64,000 nucleotides of DNA from Adenophora triphylla var. japonica (GCA_022495995.1 JAFEMH010000342.1:310001-374000), one strand, 5' to 3'; positions 47,271 through 59,179 are shown, counted from the stretch's first letter. Notes: generated by a model not told the origin, from the sequence alone. Numbers and translations: made by a program.

Positions 47271-48082
47271 TGTTGTTTCAAAACCTAATGGTTATTTTTA
47301 AATACCACAAGTGCACGGGCTATAGTAATATAGCTAATGCAAGTACAGGTAGATCCCACAAGGACAGGGTTTACTTTGGGATATATTTGCTTTTACTAAG
47401 GAATAAATATGAGATTGGGAGGAATATATAGTTTGAATTAAGAAAATGATAAAAACATACACAGAAAATACTTTAGTTAAACTCTTATTATACGGAAGCA
47501 TTCTCGGAATTAGAATTCATTTAGTCAATTATTCATCAATTAGTCATGTCTTTAAAAATGTAAATATTCATTGAAATCAAGGATGGTACATTAAGCCTAC
47601 ACTACTTCTCACGATCAAGCAAGTAGCATTTGTATCCTTCACTAATTATGCCCTATCTCTCGATGGCCCATTGAACTACTCTCGTGATCAATGAAACCTA
47701 GTTCCTTTATATGGTTCTGTTAATCGAGATTCTTCGCTAGGTGCTTCTCGATTAACTAGAATCATACAAGTTGGACGTCTCCAAAATGTAAGCCATTTTG
47801 AGTTTAATATAGAGAATTGTTAAGATGAAGAGAAGATGACATGACTTTGCAAAAGATGATGAGTAAAGACGTTTTTGAGTTTCCAACCCCAAGAATTAGG
47901 GGGATTACTCATGATCCATACTTTTAAAACAAACATAAATGTATAAATAAATTTAAAAATAGAAGAACTTATTGTTTGTATGAAGACAAAGGCTGAGAAT
48001 AACTTTGATGTTTTATTGCTTCAATACTTCAAGTAAACTCCAAGAACACAAGTTGAATCTTCAAGAGATTTTGAAGTAATAA
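47271..48082 (-). repeat. Third Athila-like LTR segment, possibly a solo LTR
   Basis: Starts TGTTGTTTCAAAACC directly inside LTR B, with no primer site, so it looks like the end of a solo LTR in antisense. Text such as AAATACCACAAGTGCACGGG is typical of the U5/R part of these LTRs. The CACTA element interrupts it at 48083; the rest probably continues from 55533. Confidence 0.5.
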
Positions 48083-48163
48083 CACTACAAGAAAAATGAC
48101 ATTTTGCGACGACTCTATTCCATCGCATAAACCTCTAATTCCGTCGCATAAAATAATAGAGAC

Positions 48164-48769
48164 TGTTTTGGTAGAAAAAACAATAAAGTAGAATCTTAAC
48201 TATGTTTAGTGTGTGGATTGAATAATAAGGAGGGAACTATGGAATTCGATTATATGGAACAAGAAAATGAAAAACGAGACAATGACAACGCGATTTGTTA
48301 ACGAGGAAAACCTTGGAGGTGATAACCTCTTTGGAAAAAACCCCGGGAGTTAGGTCTCCAACCTTAAAGGTTCCACTATAATGATCACAATTACAACTTC
48401 GGAAGATAATGGAGAGGATTACAAGAGTTTGTGGGTAAAGTGTGTGCGTATGAGCATGAGTGTCATTTTCCGTCTCCATTTCCCCTTAAATACAAGTAAC
48501 TAAGAAAGAGTCAAATATGGTTCCTACAATCTCGGCATTGTGGTTTATCTTTTCAACCTCCGTGAGACCAAGTCGCCCAGCCGCTGAAGGTCCGTTTGAA
48601 CGTGCTTGAAGGTTGTTTCCGCATTCCTCTCTTAATTACCGAAAATAAGAATAATAATCTAGGAAATATTGGACAAGTAAATATTTAAAACAATACTTAC
48701 AAAGTGTAATGGCATCTCGTTATGCAGGATCAACTGAAGATGTCGTCATGTCAAAAAATGCCCACAACA
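48164..48769 (-). repeat. 3' LTR of the young element
   Basis: Starts TGTTTTGGTAG and ends CCCACAACA on the plus strand; nearly identical to 49931-50535. Confidence 0.93.
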
Positions 48770-48856
48770 ATTTGTCCCCAAAAACATTTGACTATGTAGG
48801 CAACTGAAGAGGCAAAATGTTTTTCCTTTTGAATTAATGACCCAACTGTTACTCTG

Positions 48857-49132
48857 CCTGATGGGACGTTCTTGGGAGACGTGGAGGAGTTGGCAAAAGA
48901 AGTTGAATTGGTGAAGAAGAAATCCAAAGCAGATATTGCTTTGGTCAAGAAGGAGAGGTTGGTATCTGATAATAAAGTGAAGGAATGTGAGAAGATAATA
49001 GAGCAACTAAGCAAATCGCTGGGAGAACAAGAGCAGATAGCTAAGGACTTGTTGAATAGTTTGGCGAAAAGTGAAGATGATCACAACAAGGAGATAGCAG
49101 AGGTGAGGAATTCTTGTAAACCTGGTCAGTGA
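48857..49132 (+). other. Coiled-coil coding fragment in the young element
   Basis: About 90 open codons with regular heptads of Leu/Val/Ile and Lys/Glu (EELAKEVELVKKKSKAD, IIEQLSKSLGEQEQIAK), a strong coiled-coil pattern unlikely by chance. It lies on the strand opposite to the element and has no clear ATG; stops bracket it. It may be a captured piece of a cellular or element gene. Confidence 0.45.
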
Positions 49133-49563
49133 AGACTGTTTCTCAATGCAAGGTGAAAATGATGAAGGAATACCAAGAAGGAAAGGTCGGTGCCCGGGAT
49201 ATTCACAGGAATGTGCCTATCTATCCAAGTTAATGTGTGAGGTGGGGGACGAGGGCGAGGTGTCATCAAGTCCATATGAAACAATTGTCCAGATGCACCA
49301 ACAAGTTGGAGAAGTGACACCCGGTACAACACCTGTACGCGTAAGCCACCTAAACAAAAAAGAAGGTAAAAACAATTTGGTTCTTTGGTATTTTGTTGAT
49401 GATTATCAAGGAGTCCCTTAAGACAATTTTTATTTTAGTTTGGTTTGTAATAGGTCCTTAAGGGCCAAAGACAATCTTTTTTAAGTGTTGGGTTGGTTCA
49501 ACACTTTCGCACTTTTACTTTGGTGGTTTGGATACATTATGGTTATTTTAGTTTAGTTATGGT

Positions 49564-49704
49564 CTAATGGTTTTCAAGCCGAGATGCTATGAGTTGTTGG
49601 TCTTTCTGCATCTTAATCATGGAATTGGTCAACACCTTCGAATTGTTATCTTGCTGGTCCAACCTTTGATTCAACCTGGTTAGGATACTCCGGATGTCAA
49701 GCAT
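49564..49704 (-). CDS. Small coiled-coil ORF of the young element
   Basis: 46 codons on the element strand (SILTRLNQRLDQQDNN, MIKMQKDQQLIASRL). The frame is open well upstream of this ATG toward the primer-binding site, so the protein could be longer and start earlier. The helix pattern and place just after the primer site suggest a shortened gag. Too short for database-free certainty. Confidence 0.4.
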   Translation of the reverse strand: MLDIRSILTRLNQRLDQQDNNSKVLTNSMIKMQKDQQLIASRLENH

Positions 49705-49930
49705 CTCGCATTGGAAGAGGTCGCCCTTTTGTGGAGTCTTCGTGAGGCTGAGTTGGCCGAGATCCGGTCTGAGGAGGCGGTGGTAACAAAGCCGGGTTCT
49801 ACCTCCCGATGTGGGAACAACGGTGGGACCTTGCCGGCGGTGGACACATTGGTGGGTGCAGCATAGTGAATTCGATTAGGAAATGTTTCAAATAACCGAT
49901 AAACCACGAGGCCCCTCGGTGGCGCCAAAT

Positions 49931-50535
49931 TGTTTTGGTAGAAAAAAACAATAAAGTAGAATCTTAACTATGTTTATGTGGATTGAATAATAAGGAGGGA
50001 ACTATGGAATTCGATTATATGGAACAAGAAAATGAAAAACGAGACAATGACAACGCGATTTGTTAACGAGGAAAACCTTGGAGGTGATAACCTCTTTGGA
50101 AAAAACCCCGGGAGTTAGGTCTCCAACCTTAAAGGTTCCACTATAATGATCACAATTACAACTTCGGAAGATAATGGAGAGGATTACAAGAGTTTGTGTG
50201 TAAAGTGTGTGCGTATGAGCATGAGTGTCATTTTCCGTCTCCATTTCCCCTTAAATACAAGTAACTAAGAAAGAGTCAAATATGGTTCCTACAATCTCGG
50301 CATTGTGGTTTATCTTTTCAACCTCCGTGAGACCAAGTCGCCCTAGCCGTTTGAAGGTCTGTTGAACGTGCTTGAAGGTTGTTTCCGCATTCCTCTCTTA
50401 ATTACTGAAAAATAAGAATAATAATATTAGGAAATATTGGACAAGTAAATATTTAAAACAATACTTACAGTGTAATGGCATCTCGTTATGCAGGATCAAC
50501 TGAAGATGTCGTCATGTCAAAAAATGCCCACAACA
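49931..50535 (-). repeat. 5' LTR of the young element
   Basis: Starts TGTTTTGGTAG, ends CCCACAACA; followed by GAGAC, the right target duplication. Confidence 0.93.
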
Positions 50536-50540
50536 GAGAC

Positions 50541-51207
50541 TGTTATGGCCGTCGCAACAACAGTCGCATAATCCCTTATCACCAAAGGTTTATGCGATGT
50601 GAACCGCAATCGTATGAAGTGAATCGTGTTATGCGACTGCTACACCAATCGTGCAAGACCCTTACTATTTTATTTATTAAAATACCTAAATAAAATATAC
50701 CGTAGCATAATATAACATATATGCGATGAATTTTTTGTCACAAATAAGCAAGGCATTTTGAGACTGTTTCTGCCATCGCAAATAAGCAAGGGATTTTGAG
50801 ATGGCAGACCCATCGTATTACTCTTATAATTATCGTTTTAATTTGGCTCATTTTAGACTCTTTAGAGATGACATAGCCATCGCATAATTCAATCCACACA
50901 AAAAAAAAACAAATTTTAAATGATATTAAAAGTAAAAATTTAAATACTACATTAATTAAATTGTCATGCCCATAAAATTTCACATAAAACTTCGTTACCA
51001 TCATCTACACTTGTCCAAAATATGTACAAAGCAACAAAGTTTCCAAAATGACAAGTTACCATCAACTACATTTGTCCAAAACATACAAGGACAAAGTTTC
51101 CAAAAAGACTAAGTTACCATTAACTACACTAGTCCAAAATATACTCCATGCCACAAAGTTTTCAAAATGAGTCACAAAAGTGTAGATGAAATATGCAAGA
51201 AACATAA
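50541..51207. other. CACTA left subterminal region and UTR, no gene
   Basis: Repeated TCGCATAA/TGCGA motifs to about 50900 in both directions, then AT-rich text with three copies of a short repeat around CAAAGTTTCCAAAA and AACTACA (51000-51150). No coding signal. Confidence 0.6.
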
Positions 51208-51636
51208 CTATGTACTCCCATCACCGAAATCACCATCATCCAAAGGAGAAGCAGTTGTTGGAATGTTCGATGCACCATCAGAAATTGGTGTAGAAGAACT
51301 AGTGTCGTTGAAGTCAGGAAGGGGAATTGACTGCATACCACACCTCTGGAACACTTCAGTCCATAAAGGAGCCATGTTTGTAATAAAAGCTTCCATTTTT
51401 GCTATTTTTCTGTCCTTCTTCTTTGATTCTTTCGAGTTATTTAGCGCAACAACATAAGCCAGATGATCTACTGATGAAGCCTTACAAGAACGTTTAGTCC
51501 ACTTTTCCCTCGGCCTATTCAATAGCCTACCGTTTTTTATGCCACCCACTGTCACATGCCATATCTTACAACCAGGATCTGAAACAGTGTTACATCCAGG
51601 ATGTAAAACTGCATTGACTGGAGTTTGAGAGTCCAA
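51208..51636 (-). pseudogene. Second CACTA gene fragment (TNPA-like, uncertain)
   Basis: 142 open codons on the minus strand: an N-terminal part with KIWHVTVGGIKNGRLLNRP, a basic middle with Lys-rich helix (NSKESKKKDRKIAKME), and an acidic end. The place downstream of TNP2 and the helix are as expected for the plant En/Spm accessory protein that binds the element ends. No catalytic motif. The assignment is by position more than by sequence. Confidence 0.4.
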
Positions 51637-52846
51637 ACCATTCTCTTTCCGTAATTCATTTGCATAGACTCCCTACAAATAAGGTCTGACAAGAAAGATA
51701 CATAACAAACTAACATACTGAAATGAAACTACAGGTACTGACAAGATGCATATGATAATCAGGTCTTGAAAGATTATATAGCAAATGACATATATATTGG
51801 AGCGTAGAGGCTTATGAACATTGGACATTTAACATTCATAATATGAAAGAAATGACAAGCCAATCAGCAAGGTTTGAGCTTATTCACTGAGACCCCAACT
51901 TTTGCTTTTATAATATGAAATAGCAGTTTATAATTCGTATGCAGTTTATGCAAACTCTCGTTGAGTTGATTTCTGTGCTAGTTTGATTCCACACTCTAAT
52001 CGTATGCAGTTTCTCTACCATTTGGATATACTATGAAGTGTCCAGGCAGTGTGTAAGAACTAAGAAGAACTAATGCTATAAAAACAACAACAAAGCCTTA
52101 GTCCCAAAATGATTTGGGGTTGGCTAACATGATACTTTTATCATTAATATTGGGTATGACATTTTGCATGGAATTGGCTATAATTCTTCCTTGGTAGCCA
52201 TTGAAAACCAAAAGCTTTGCTATAGGTGAAACATGACAATAATTCAATGAAAGCAACTCATTTGGGCATACCTCCTCCTAGAAAGGTGTGTGATGCCTTG
52301 CAAGAAGGAAAGGTAGGGATGGTGGCTCCTCATGCTCTAAGATTTTGTGTATTTTGAAGAACATCTAGCCATAATTCCTTGGTTAAAATTTTCAACCAAA
52401 CGAATGTATTGCTAAGTTGTTTTATCTATTGGTGCATAGTTATACAATCCCAGGCAAGCATTCATGCTATTTTGAGAATGCTTTTGTGTCTTAGTGATGT
52501 CGGTTCGTCTTTAATTGGCATGGTGAAGGATCCTTATGACTAGTCAAAGACGTTAACTTACCGAGCAACACAGAAGATATGGTAAACATCACCTCAGAAA
52601 GCAAAAGGATGTACAAAAATATATCCATACAAACCATGTCAGAATCTTATGAATATCTAGTACGAACATCAAATACACTAATTAAATTTCATCATAAGGG
52701 AATTGAGAAAAATTGCAGAGAGGACAGAAAAGGGATTAGTATATGACAACTAGTCTTTTAGGCAACACATATACTCCTATGAGATTCTACTCATTCCAGA
52801 AACTTGAAAGAAGGGAAAATTTGCATAAATAGAAAAGTAATGATAA
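51637..52846 (-). other. CACTA intron or spacer with a SINE-like end
   Basis: No coding region. At about 52085-52140, on the minus strand, AACCCCAAATCATTTTGGGA and AAGGCTTTGTTGTTG match the 3' end of Au-type plant SINEs with their T-rich tail. Upstream SINE parts are not clear. Confidence 0.4.
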
Positions 52847-53866
52847 TCAAAACCAAAAAAAGTACCTCAAGTCTTTCAGCATCTTCAGTAACCCATCTGT
52901 TACTAAGCCAAGTCTGATGTTTCGAGAATCTGCTGCAAAGTCAGGAAAGTTACAATCAAAATCTTTCCAAGCCATTGCATCTGCAGGGTGTCTTAACTCA
53001 CCCTCAACATCCATACGTTTTGAACTGTGCCACCTCATGTGTTCTGCAGTTTTTGATGACAAATAAAGTCTTTGAAGCCTAGGAATGAGGGGAAAGTAAT
53101 GCATGACTTTTTTTGGTATTGGTTTACGTTTCTCTAAAGTGGCAACATCAAAGTTTTTGTACCTAAACTCGCCACACGTAGGACATGTTATCAAGTCTAC
53201 ATTCTTCCCCTAAACAAGACACAATCATTCTCACATGCATGTATTTTCTCGTGAGGCAAACCTAAACCCTTCATCAAAGCCTTACATTTGTAGTACGATT
53301 CAGGCAATTTCTCATCCATAGGCAACATTCTTTTTATAAATATCAATAGTTCATTGAATCCCTTTATAGGAATCCCATATTCAGATTTCAAATGAAGCAA
53401 ATGACTTGCAACAGTAAGCTTAGTGTAAGACTCACACCCTTTCCACAATGGCTCGTTACGACTCAAATAAATCATAAAAATTTTTGGATTGGGTATTTGG
53501 AATCTCATTATATGGATCAAAGTTTGGACCCGCGGCTTCCCTTAACATTTCATCTGCCTAATTCTCATTTCTCTCATCTTCTGTATTAATAGTTTCAACT
53601 TCAATATTAGATTCCCCATGTCTAGTCCACCTTTTATAGTCAGGTACAAACCCATTATTAAGTAAGCACATTTGTACGGACTCTCATTTTTTAAATATGT
53701 TAAAATCACATTTACTTGAGGGACATCTTATCATGCCATTAGTCGTACACTCTGGATGAGCAAAAGCAAAATCAAGAAACTCCTCAACTCCCTTAATAAA
53801 TTCTTCTGCATATATTAATAAATTCTCACCTTCATCCCTATACTTCCAATTTCGATGATGAGACAT
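52847..53866 (-). pseudogene. TNP2-like CACTA transposase, truncated
   Basis: Minus strand, several frames. From the ATG at 53866: MSHHRNWKY and FIRCP-like text (GMIRCPSSKCDFN) form the Transpos_assoc zinc-binding start. Next come YYKCKALMKGLGLPHEKIHAC, the block before the transposase_21 domain, and FPLIPRLQRLYLS, HPADAMAWKDFD and RNIRLGLVTDG of transposase_21 at about 53120-52890. The sequence breaks off right after this, before the catalytic region. It cuts and joins DNA in live elements; this copy lacks the core. Confidence 0.85.
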
Positions 53867-55430
53867 GTCTCCTGAAAATTGAATCAAACCTATAAACACC
53901 GTTGTAAAACTATTTTGAGCAAAATATATGCCACAAACAAATAGATCAGAGGGAGATATTACAGATATTTGTAACAAAAAGATGCCCACCAACCAAATAA
54001 ACCACCTTCCGCATACAGATAAACATGTTAATCCTTCAACTAAGTTCAAACCTATTCAATATTACTATGAATAAACACAAGATACATATGAAAAAGCTTT
54101 AACAAGCAAGTAAGCAGGAAGAAAAAAGTACATTAACAAGACTAAGATAAAGGTAGACTTCAATCAAAAAATGGCATAGAAGAGGAAACCCACCATTAAT
54201 AAAATTACACCCGAACAATATTATTTCATTTTCTCAAATAACATTCATACACAAATCAATAATACCACTACCACCATTATAACATTAAAACTAAACACAA
54301 TAACCATCAGTGACAAGCGAAAGAAATATAAAATACAGTTATAACCATCCTTGGATAATAGTTGCACAAAAGGAGCATATAATCTGAACCATTTTTATAA
54401 CATCAATTAAAATAAGTTTCTAATAAAGTCAGTATAACAAATTCCATGCCCTAAATTGCATAAAAAAAATTAGAAACAAAATTCAAACCAGAAAATTGAA
54501 TTTTATAAGTACTAATCCACCACAATCCCCCAAACAAGTGATAAGGATCCAGAAGATCCTCCCATAGGGACGAGTCGTCCCAGCTTAAACCAAGTATTCC
54601 CCATATAGGGGACAATAGATTTAGAGGCAGCAACATCAGGGACGAGTCATCCCAGACCTCACGAGTCATCCTCAGCAGAATCAGCAGATACGGGAGAATC
54701 AGCAGATACAGGGAAAATATTTACACAAATATAAACATATCAAGATCAAATTAAAGCAAGAAAAACCAAAGCTTTACAAAATCGGAAAGAGATAATGATT
54801 TGGGGAATGTGAAAATTGAAAACAAAAACAAAATCAGATGAAGGGAGAAAGGAGAAAGGATCTAAAAATATTAATTTGACCTAGAAACATCGCAGAAGAG
54901 CATAGATAAAGAGCGATGCATAGACGAGAAAGAGAGATGCATAGACGAGAAAGGGAGAAAGGAGAATTACCTGCTTACGGCCGAAGGGGAGAAAGGGCTA
55001 TGGAGAAAACAGATCTGCCGAAGGGGAGAAAGGGATAGACGAGATTTGTAGAGAGAAGGGGAAGACGGAATTTGGAGGGAGAGAGAGAAGGGGAGAAAGG
55101 GTTATGGAGAATTACGTTTGATATTTTTGTATTTATCAATTTATTCAACTGCGATGGGGAGTTTATCGCTTTCGGTTAAAAAATCAAAATTCAATTTTTA
55201 AATAAAAATAAATTATATTTAATTTATGTGACTAAATTTGCCATCATGTAATTACTAGGCAGTCGCGTAAATGAATATCCAGAGACCGCCAAAATTTTGG
55301 AGAACGCGGCAAATTGATGAGGCGATTACATATTTTGCGACTGCTTTTCGTTCGCATATAGGTGGTCTATTGCGACGGATGCGACAGCCATCGCAAAAAT
55401 CTGTCACAAAATATCATTTTTCTTGTCGTG
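53867..55430. other. CACTA 5' UTR and right subterminal region, no gene
   Basis: AT-rich to about 54500. GGGACGAGTCGTCCC (54568-54582) is a perfect palindrome with a second copy, GGGACGAGTCATCCC, at about 54639-54653. GA-rich text at 54840-55110 resembles a transcribed leader on the minus strand. CGCAAAA/TGCGAC motifs run from about 55140 to the end. Confidence 0.55.
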
Positions 55431-55584
55431 TAATTGCTAGAGAGTTTTTGCTATGTATATATGGTACTTTCTATCAAAATTTGTCGCATCCGTCGCAAAA
55501 AACTGTCACAAAATATCATTTTTCTTGTAGTGTAATTGTTAGAGAGTTTTTGCTATGTATATATGGTACTTTCTATCAAAATTT
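55431..55584 (+). repeat. Duplicated CACTA end plus flank
   Basis: TAATTGCTAGAGAG and about 40 following bases after 55430 recur from 55533. Between them 50 bases repeat the CACTA terminus. The inner terminus ends CTTGTCGTG and the outer one CTTGTAGTG. Confidence 0.9.
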
Positions 55585-56150
55585 AGATACTAAAAACTGA
55601 CACAAGAGGAATGATGTCTAATTTTTGTTGTTGACTTGACATTTAGCATGAGCGTGTTTCAATGTGAAACAAAGTTTCTTACAGTAGTTAGGACTAATGT
55701 GCTTTAGAGCCAAAGACCAATAACATTATCCTTAGCTTAAAGGTCGCACAATCAAAATATGTACTTCTGATGTCATGGCTTGGTTTCTAGTTTTATTTAA
55801 TAGTGTGCCTTATTATTTAATTTTTAATTTGCAATTCTTAAGCCAATGGAGAAGATAGAGGCAGTGGACTGTTACATAATAGCAATTTGATTTCTATTTT
55901 GTAAATCTTCACTTCGAATATAACATAAGAGCTTGATTGTTTTATGGGAGGATAGTTATTTGGAATGGTATGAAGGAGGGGGAGGAGGGTTTTTATGGGT
56001 ATCCATTTCTTAACACATAAGTTTCTGGGTTTGGACGAAGAGGGGATTTTAGGATTCCGTTGTTATGTTTGTTTATGTTATTCACTAGCATTATTTTATT
56101 TAATTGACTCATTTTGTATCATTCTGTCATGATTCATACATAATATTTTT
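55585..56150. other. No recognised feature
   Basis: AT-rich sequence without credible coding potential or repeat structure. It may be the continuation of the LTR split by the CACTA element at 48083, or old intergenic DNA. Confidence 0.4.
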
Positions 56151-56861
56151 TTTCTGTGAACTCTACTGATAAGTTTCATAACTACACTTCAATATCAGAT
56201 TGTGGTATAGTAAACCAGATACTTCTTGGTGACTGCTTAGCCAAGAACCCATATTTTGAAATCAACGTCAAGACCGCGTTCCTCTCATCCCATCCCAGTC
56301 AAGACCGAAGGGATCCTGACCGTCAGCCTGGTGACCGCACGAGTTGTGATCGCAACATCCGTGCCCGCGTCAATTACCATTGACCGCGCCTAAGGTGTTG
56401 ACCGTGGTCTCATACCAGAACTCCTGGTCGATATCAAAGCTTATTGAGCAAGTTTACTTAATGGCTCTGACAGTACAATAACCAGCTCACTCCCATCACA
56501 TTTAATACGACTCAGTCAGGCGCCTACTATTGCATTCAATGCGCGCACCAAATACACGGCTCCTGTCCACATCAGCGACATCCCCTGTGACAGTGAATCT
56601 TCCTTCCCTGACAGACCCAATCAGATGCGGACACGTGTATGCGGTCAAAGACTAAAGTGCCCTTTAAGGCTGACCTTATGGCTTACGTCAGCGAGCAGCT
56701 CCCCATTATCTCAGTATTCTTATTCTCACACCGAGGGCTTGAGTTGGATTAACATCCAACTTTGACCTTAACGGTGCTTCATTTGTGTTGTGATCATAGG
56801 TACCGCACCCACCAAATATATCCTGCCAGATATCCTACAACCGTTTCGACCCTGAAATCCT
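56150..56861 (+). repeat. Tat-3 5' LTR (left limit uncertain)
   Basis: Everything left of the primer site at 56862 that is rich in TTGACC/GGTCAA motifs and scattered CGCG. The LTR start is not certain and the second LTR is outside the window. Confidence 0.4.
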
Positions 56862-56879
56862 TGGCGTCATCAGTGGTTT
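56862..56879 (+). promoter_or_regulatory. Primer-binding site of Tat-3
   Basis: TGGCGTCATCAGTGGTTT, similar to TGGCGCCGTCTGTGGGAA used in Retand-type elements, allowing for decay. Confidence 0.55.
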
Positions 56880-56991
56880 CATTGCCAGGTAAAATCATTA
56901 GTTTCTCGTAATTTTTTTGTTTTCAGAAACCCATCGTGTTCTAAACAACCGCTGTCAAAAAGCCTTTCTTTTTCAGTCATTTTTCCCAAAC

Positions 56992-58600
56992 ATGTCTAAA
57001 ATTCTGGAAAATGCTGGTCATTTGACGATCCAGGAGGATGACCAGGCGTCCCCTTCTAATATCAACAAGGAGAGACCAAGCACCTCCATTTTTCTTAGAA
57101 TGGGGGGCCGTTCTCAAAGCCTAAACAGCCTCTCCCCTGCTCAATGAGGTTTGAAGAGGCTGGCAGAGGAAGCCCGAGCCGAAAAAGCCAAAGCCCTCCT
57201 AAATAACAACCCAAAAACTCCCAACACTCCTTTGAAAGCTCCCATCACCTCCCTAAATACTCCTCTCTCCCCCGATCTAATTCTCAAGAGGCAGGAAACT
57301 CTGGCCGCTAGGTCCAAACTGGTTCCTGAGGCCATGGCCATCAACGACGCTCAGTTGGATCTGGTCGACATAGAGGCAAACGAAGGAATCCCCCTCCTCC
57401 CCGCAAGGTCCCATAGGTTCTCCCAACTAGCCCCTGCTAACTCGCTTGCTAGTCAAGCTAGGGGGGCAAAACGGGCAGAACCAACCCTCAACCACGACCA
57501 AGTAGCAAGGGAGAATGTGGTGGAAGTTTATGACAGCGAGGAAGTAGGGGAGGAGGCCTAGTCAAATCACCGCGCAAAGTCTAAAGCCAAACCCGTGGCT
57601 TATGCCAGGGCGAAGGCTGTGACTCCGCATGCTAAAAGGCCAAGGGTGGATGACCAGAACCCAGATTTTGTGAAGTTCATGCACGAAATGTGGGAGACCC
57701 ACCAGAAAATGGCCCAGAGGTGTGGCCACACCATGGATGCCTTCCGTGACAAGATTGCCCGGTAACCAACTCAGAAGGGAAAAACCCCCCAGATGGAAAC
57801 ATATGATGGCTCAAAAAATGCCAAGAGCCATATGGGGCAGTTTGAAGGGCAGATGGCCCTATTCTCTTCAAATGAGGCGGTGATGTGCAAGGCCTTAGCC
57901 GCAACATTCACGGGCAAGGCACTGTCTTGGATGCTGGCCCTCAAGCTCGAGTCCCTCAAAACCTATAATCAGTTCAGGCACCTCTTCCTGAATGCATTTT
58001 CTGGGGCCGGCGAGCCAGCTAGACCCAAGACTGATCTGGTCTGAGTCAAGCAAGCCCCAATGGAGACCACGAAAAGCTACATCTCTCGGTTCAGAAAGAT
58101 GAGCGAGCAGATTGTGGATTTAGAAGAGGGTGACATTAGGCTTTGCTTCGAGGGCGGTCTCTCCTCCTCATTCTTAAAAATGAATTTTGCCTCCAACAGT
58201 CCCAAGAGCATGGAGGAGATATACGAGTGAGCATCTGCTATTGCCTCGGCCGAGGAGCCGAATGAGGCCGCTCCCCGTACACCCGCAAAGGAAAGAATCA
58301 GCCAGGTCCAGAAGACTAGTCAGGGAGCTGCCCGCGGTAATAATCAAGGCAAGAATCGTAGCCGGGAGACAGACAAGCTCCAGAAAATTACGGAGGAAAC
58401 AATTTTCACTCCCCTCAATGATTTGTGAGCAGCCATCATGAGGACCATGGAAATTCCCCCCACCTCTCCCCATGGGCCGCAAGCCTAATAAGAGAAGTCG
58501 GGCTAAATTCTGTGAGTTCCACAATGATCACGATCACTATACTGAGGACTGCTTCCAGCTGAAATGAATCATTCAGCAAAAAATCAACGACGGGGAGCTG
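56992..58600 (+). pseudogene. Tat-3 gag
   Basis: ATG at 56992 (MSKILENAG). One frame holds to at least 58425, with stops at 57145, 57559, about 57763, 58042 and about 58209. The Retrotrans_gag domain starts near 57790 (ALAATFTGKALSWMLALK). In another frame the knuckle [14 protein letters not shown] is at 58511-58552, C-x2-H-x4-H-x4-C as in Tat-1. Most breaks are TGA or TAG. Confidence 0.82.
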
Positions 58601-58711
58601 ACTAAATGGGTTAAGGGCCATAACAATGCCACCAACAATAATAATCCCCTGCGGGCACGAACACCACGTGGCCCCGAGAGGAGGGAGAGAGACAACAACG
58701 ACGACGATGAG

Positions 58712-59179
58712 TTGGGTGACTATGAGATCAATTTCATTGGAGAGGAGCCTCCATCCAACAAACATCTCTCCCTCCAGATCCGAACATTGGAGAAGGTTTT
58801 CTTGATTCCCCCCATGGCTCCGGAAGAGGAGCAAGAAATTGGGTTCAAAAGGAGTGAACTTTCCTCCTCCCTCTTTCACTCTACTCAACCACTCACCCTC
58901 CGCATGAGAATCAATCGAGCAAACATTGGCCGAGTTTTGATTGACACAAGTGCGGCCAGAGACATCCTCTACTACCACACTCTAGTAGGAATGAGGATGA
59001 CGGAGGCTAACCTGACTCCTTATGCCGGTATGCTCGAGGGGTTCACTAATCATGCCGTTGGGGTAAAGGGGACGATAGTGTTTGAAGTAACTATTGGGGA
59101 AAACCCATGCAGAAGTCAGCCAAAATCACTTTTACGGTGGTTATTCTTCCTTCCCAATACAATGCCATTCTCGGCGTAA
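58712..59179 (+). pseudogene. Tat-3 aspartic protease
   Basis: Residues RVLIDTSAARDILYYHTL at about 58930-58983 sit where Tat proteases have V-D-N/T-G-S-S-A-D-I-L. Gly is lost in the catalytic D-T-G, so activity is unlikely. The C-terminal part is in a shifted frame after about 59110. Confidence 0.7.

Larger units (their letters stand above)
48164..50535 (-). mobile_element. Young non-autonomous LTR retrotransposon inside the CACTA element
   Basis: LTRs of 606 and 605 bases with few differences, target duplication GAGAC (48159-48163 and 50536-50540), and an internal region of only 1161 bases. A primer-like site, TTTGGCGCCACCGAGGGGC, reads on the minus strand next to the right LTR, and a G-rich tract (minus TTTTTGGGGACAAAT) lies next to the left LTR, so the element runs right to left. 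No RT or integrase: it depends on a partner element. Confidence 0.93.
48083..55532 (-). mobile_element. CACTA (En/Spm) transposon
   Basis: Starts CACTACAAGAAAAATGA and ends with its exact inverted copy at 55516-55532, flanked by TAA on both sides (48080-48082 and 55533-55535), the 3-base duplication of CACTA elements. Subterminal regions are full of short motifs such as TCGCATAA, TGCGAC and CATCGCA in both directions. Remnants of two genes run on the minus strand. A young LTR element (48164-50535) lies in its left subterminal region. Without that, it is about 5.1 kb. Confidence 0.93.

Noticed and set aside
48746..49014. Two minus-strand open frames in the young LTR element
   Set aside because: Antisense shadows of the coiled-coil stretch on the plus strand.
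55271..55600. 109-codon open frame at the CACTA right end
   Set aside because: Made of subterminal repeats and the duplicated terminus, which gives a repeated peptide; not a gene.
55585..56150. Possible host exon
   Set aside because: No open frame of useful length, no splice context and AT-rich composition.
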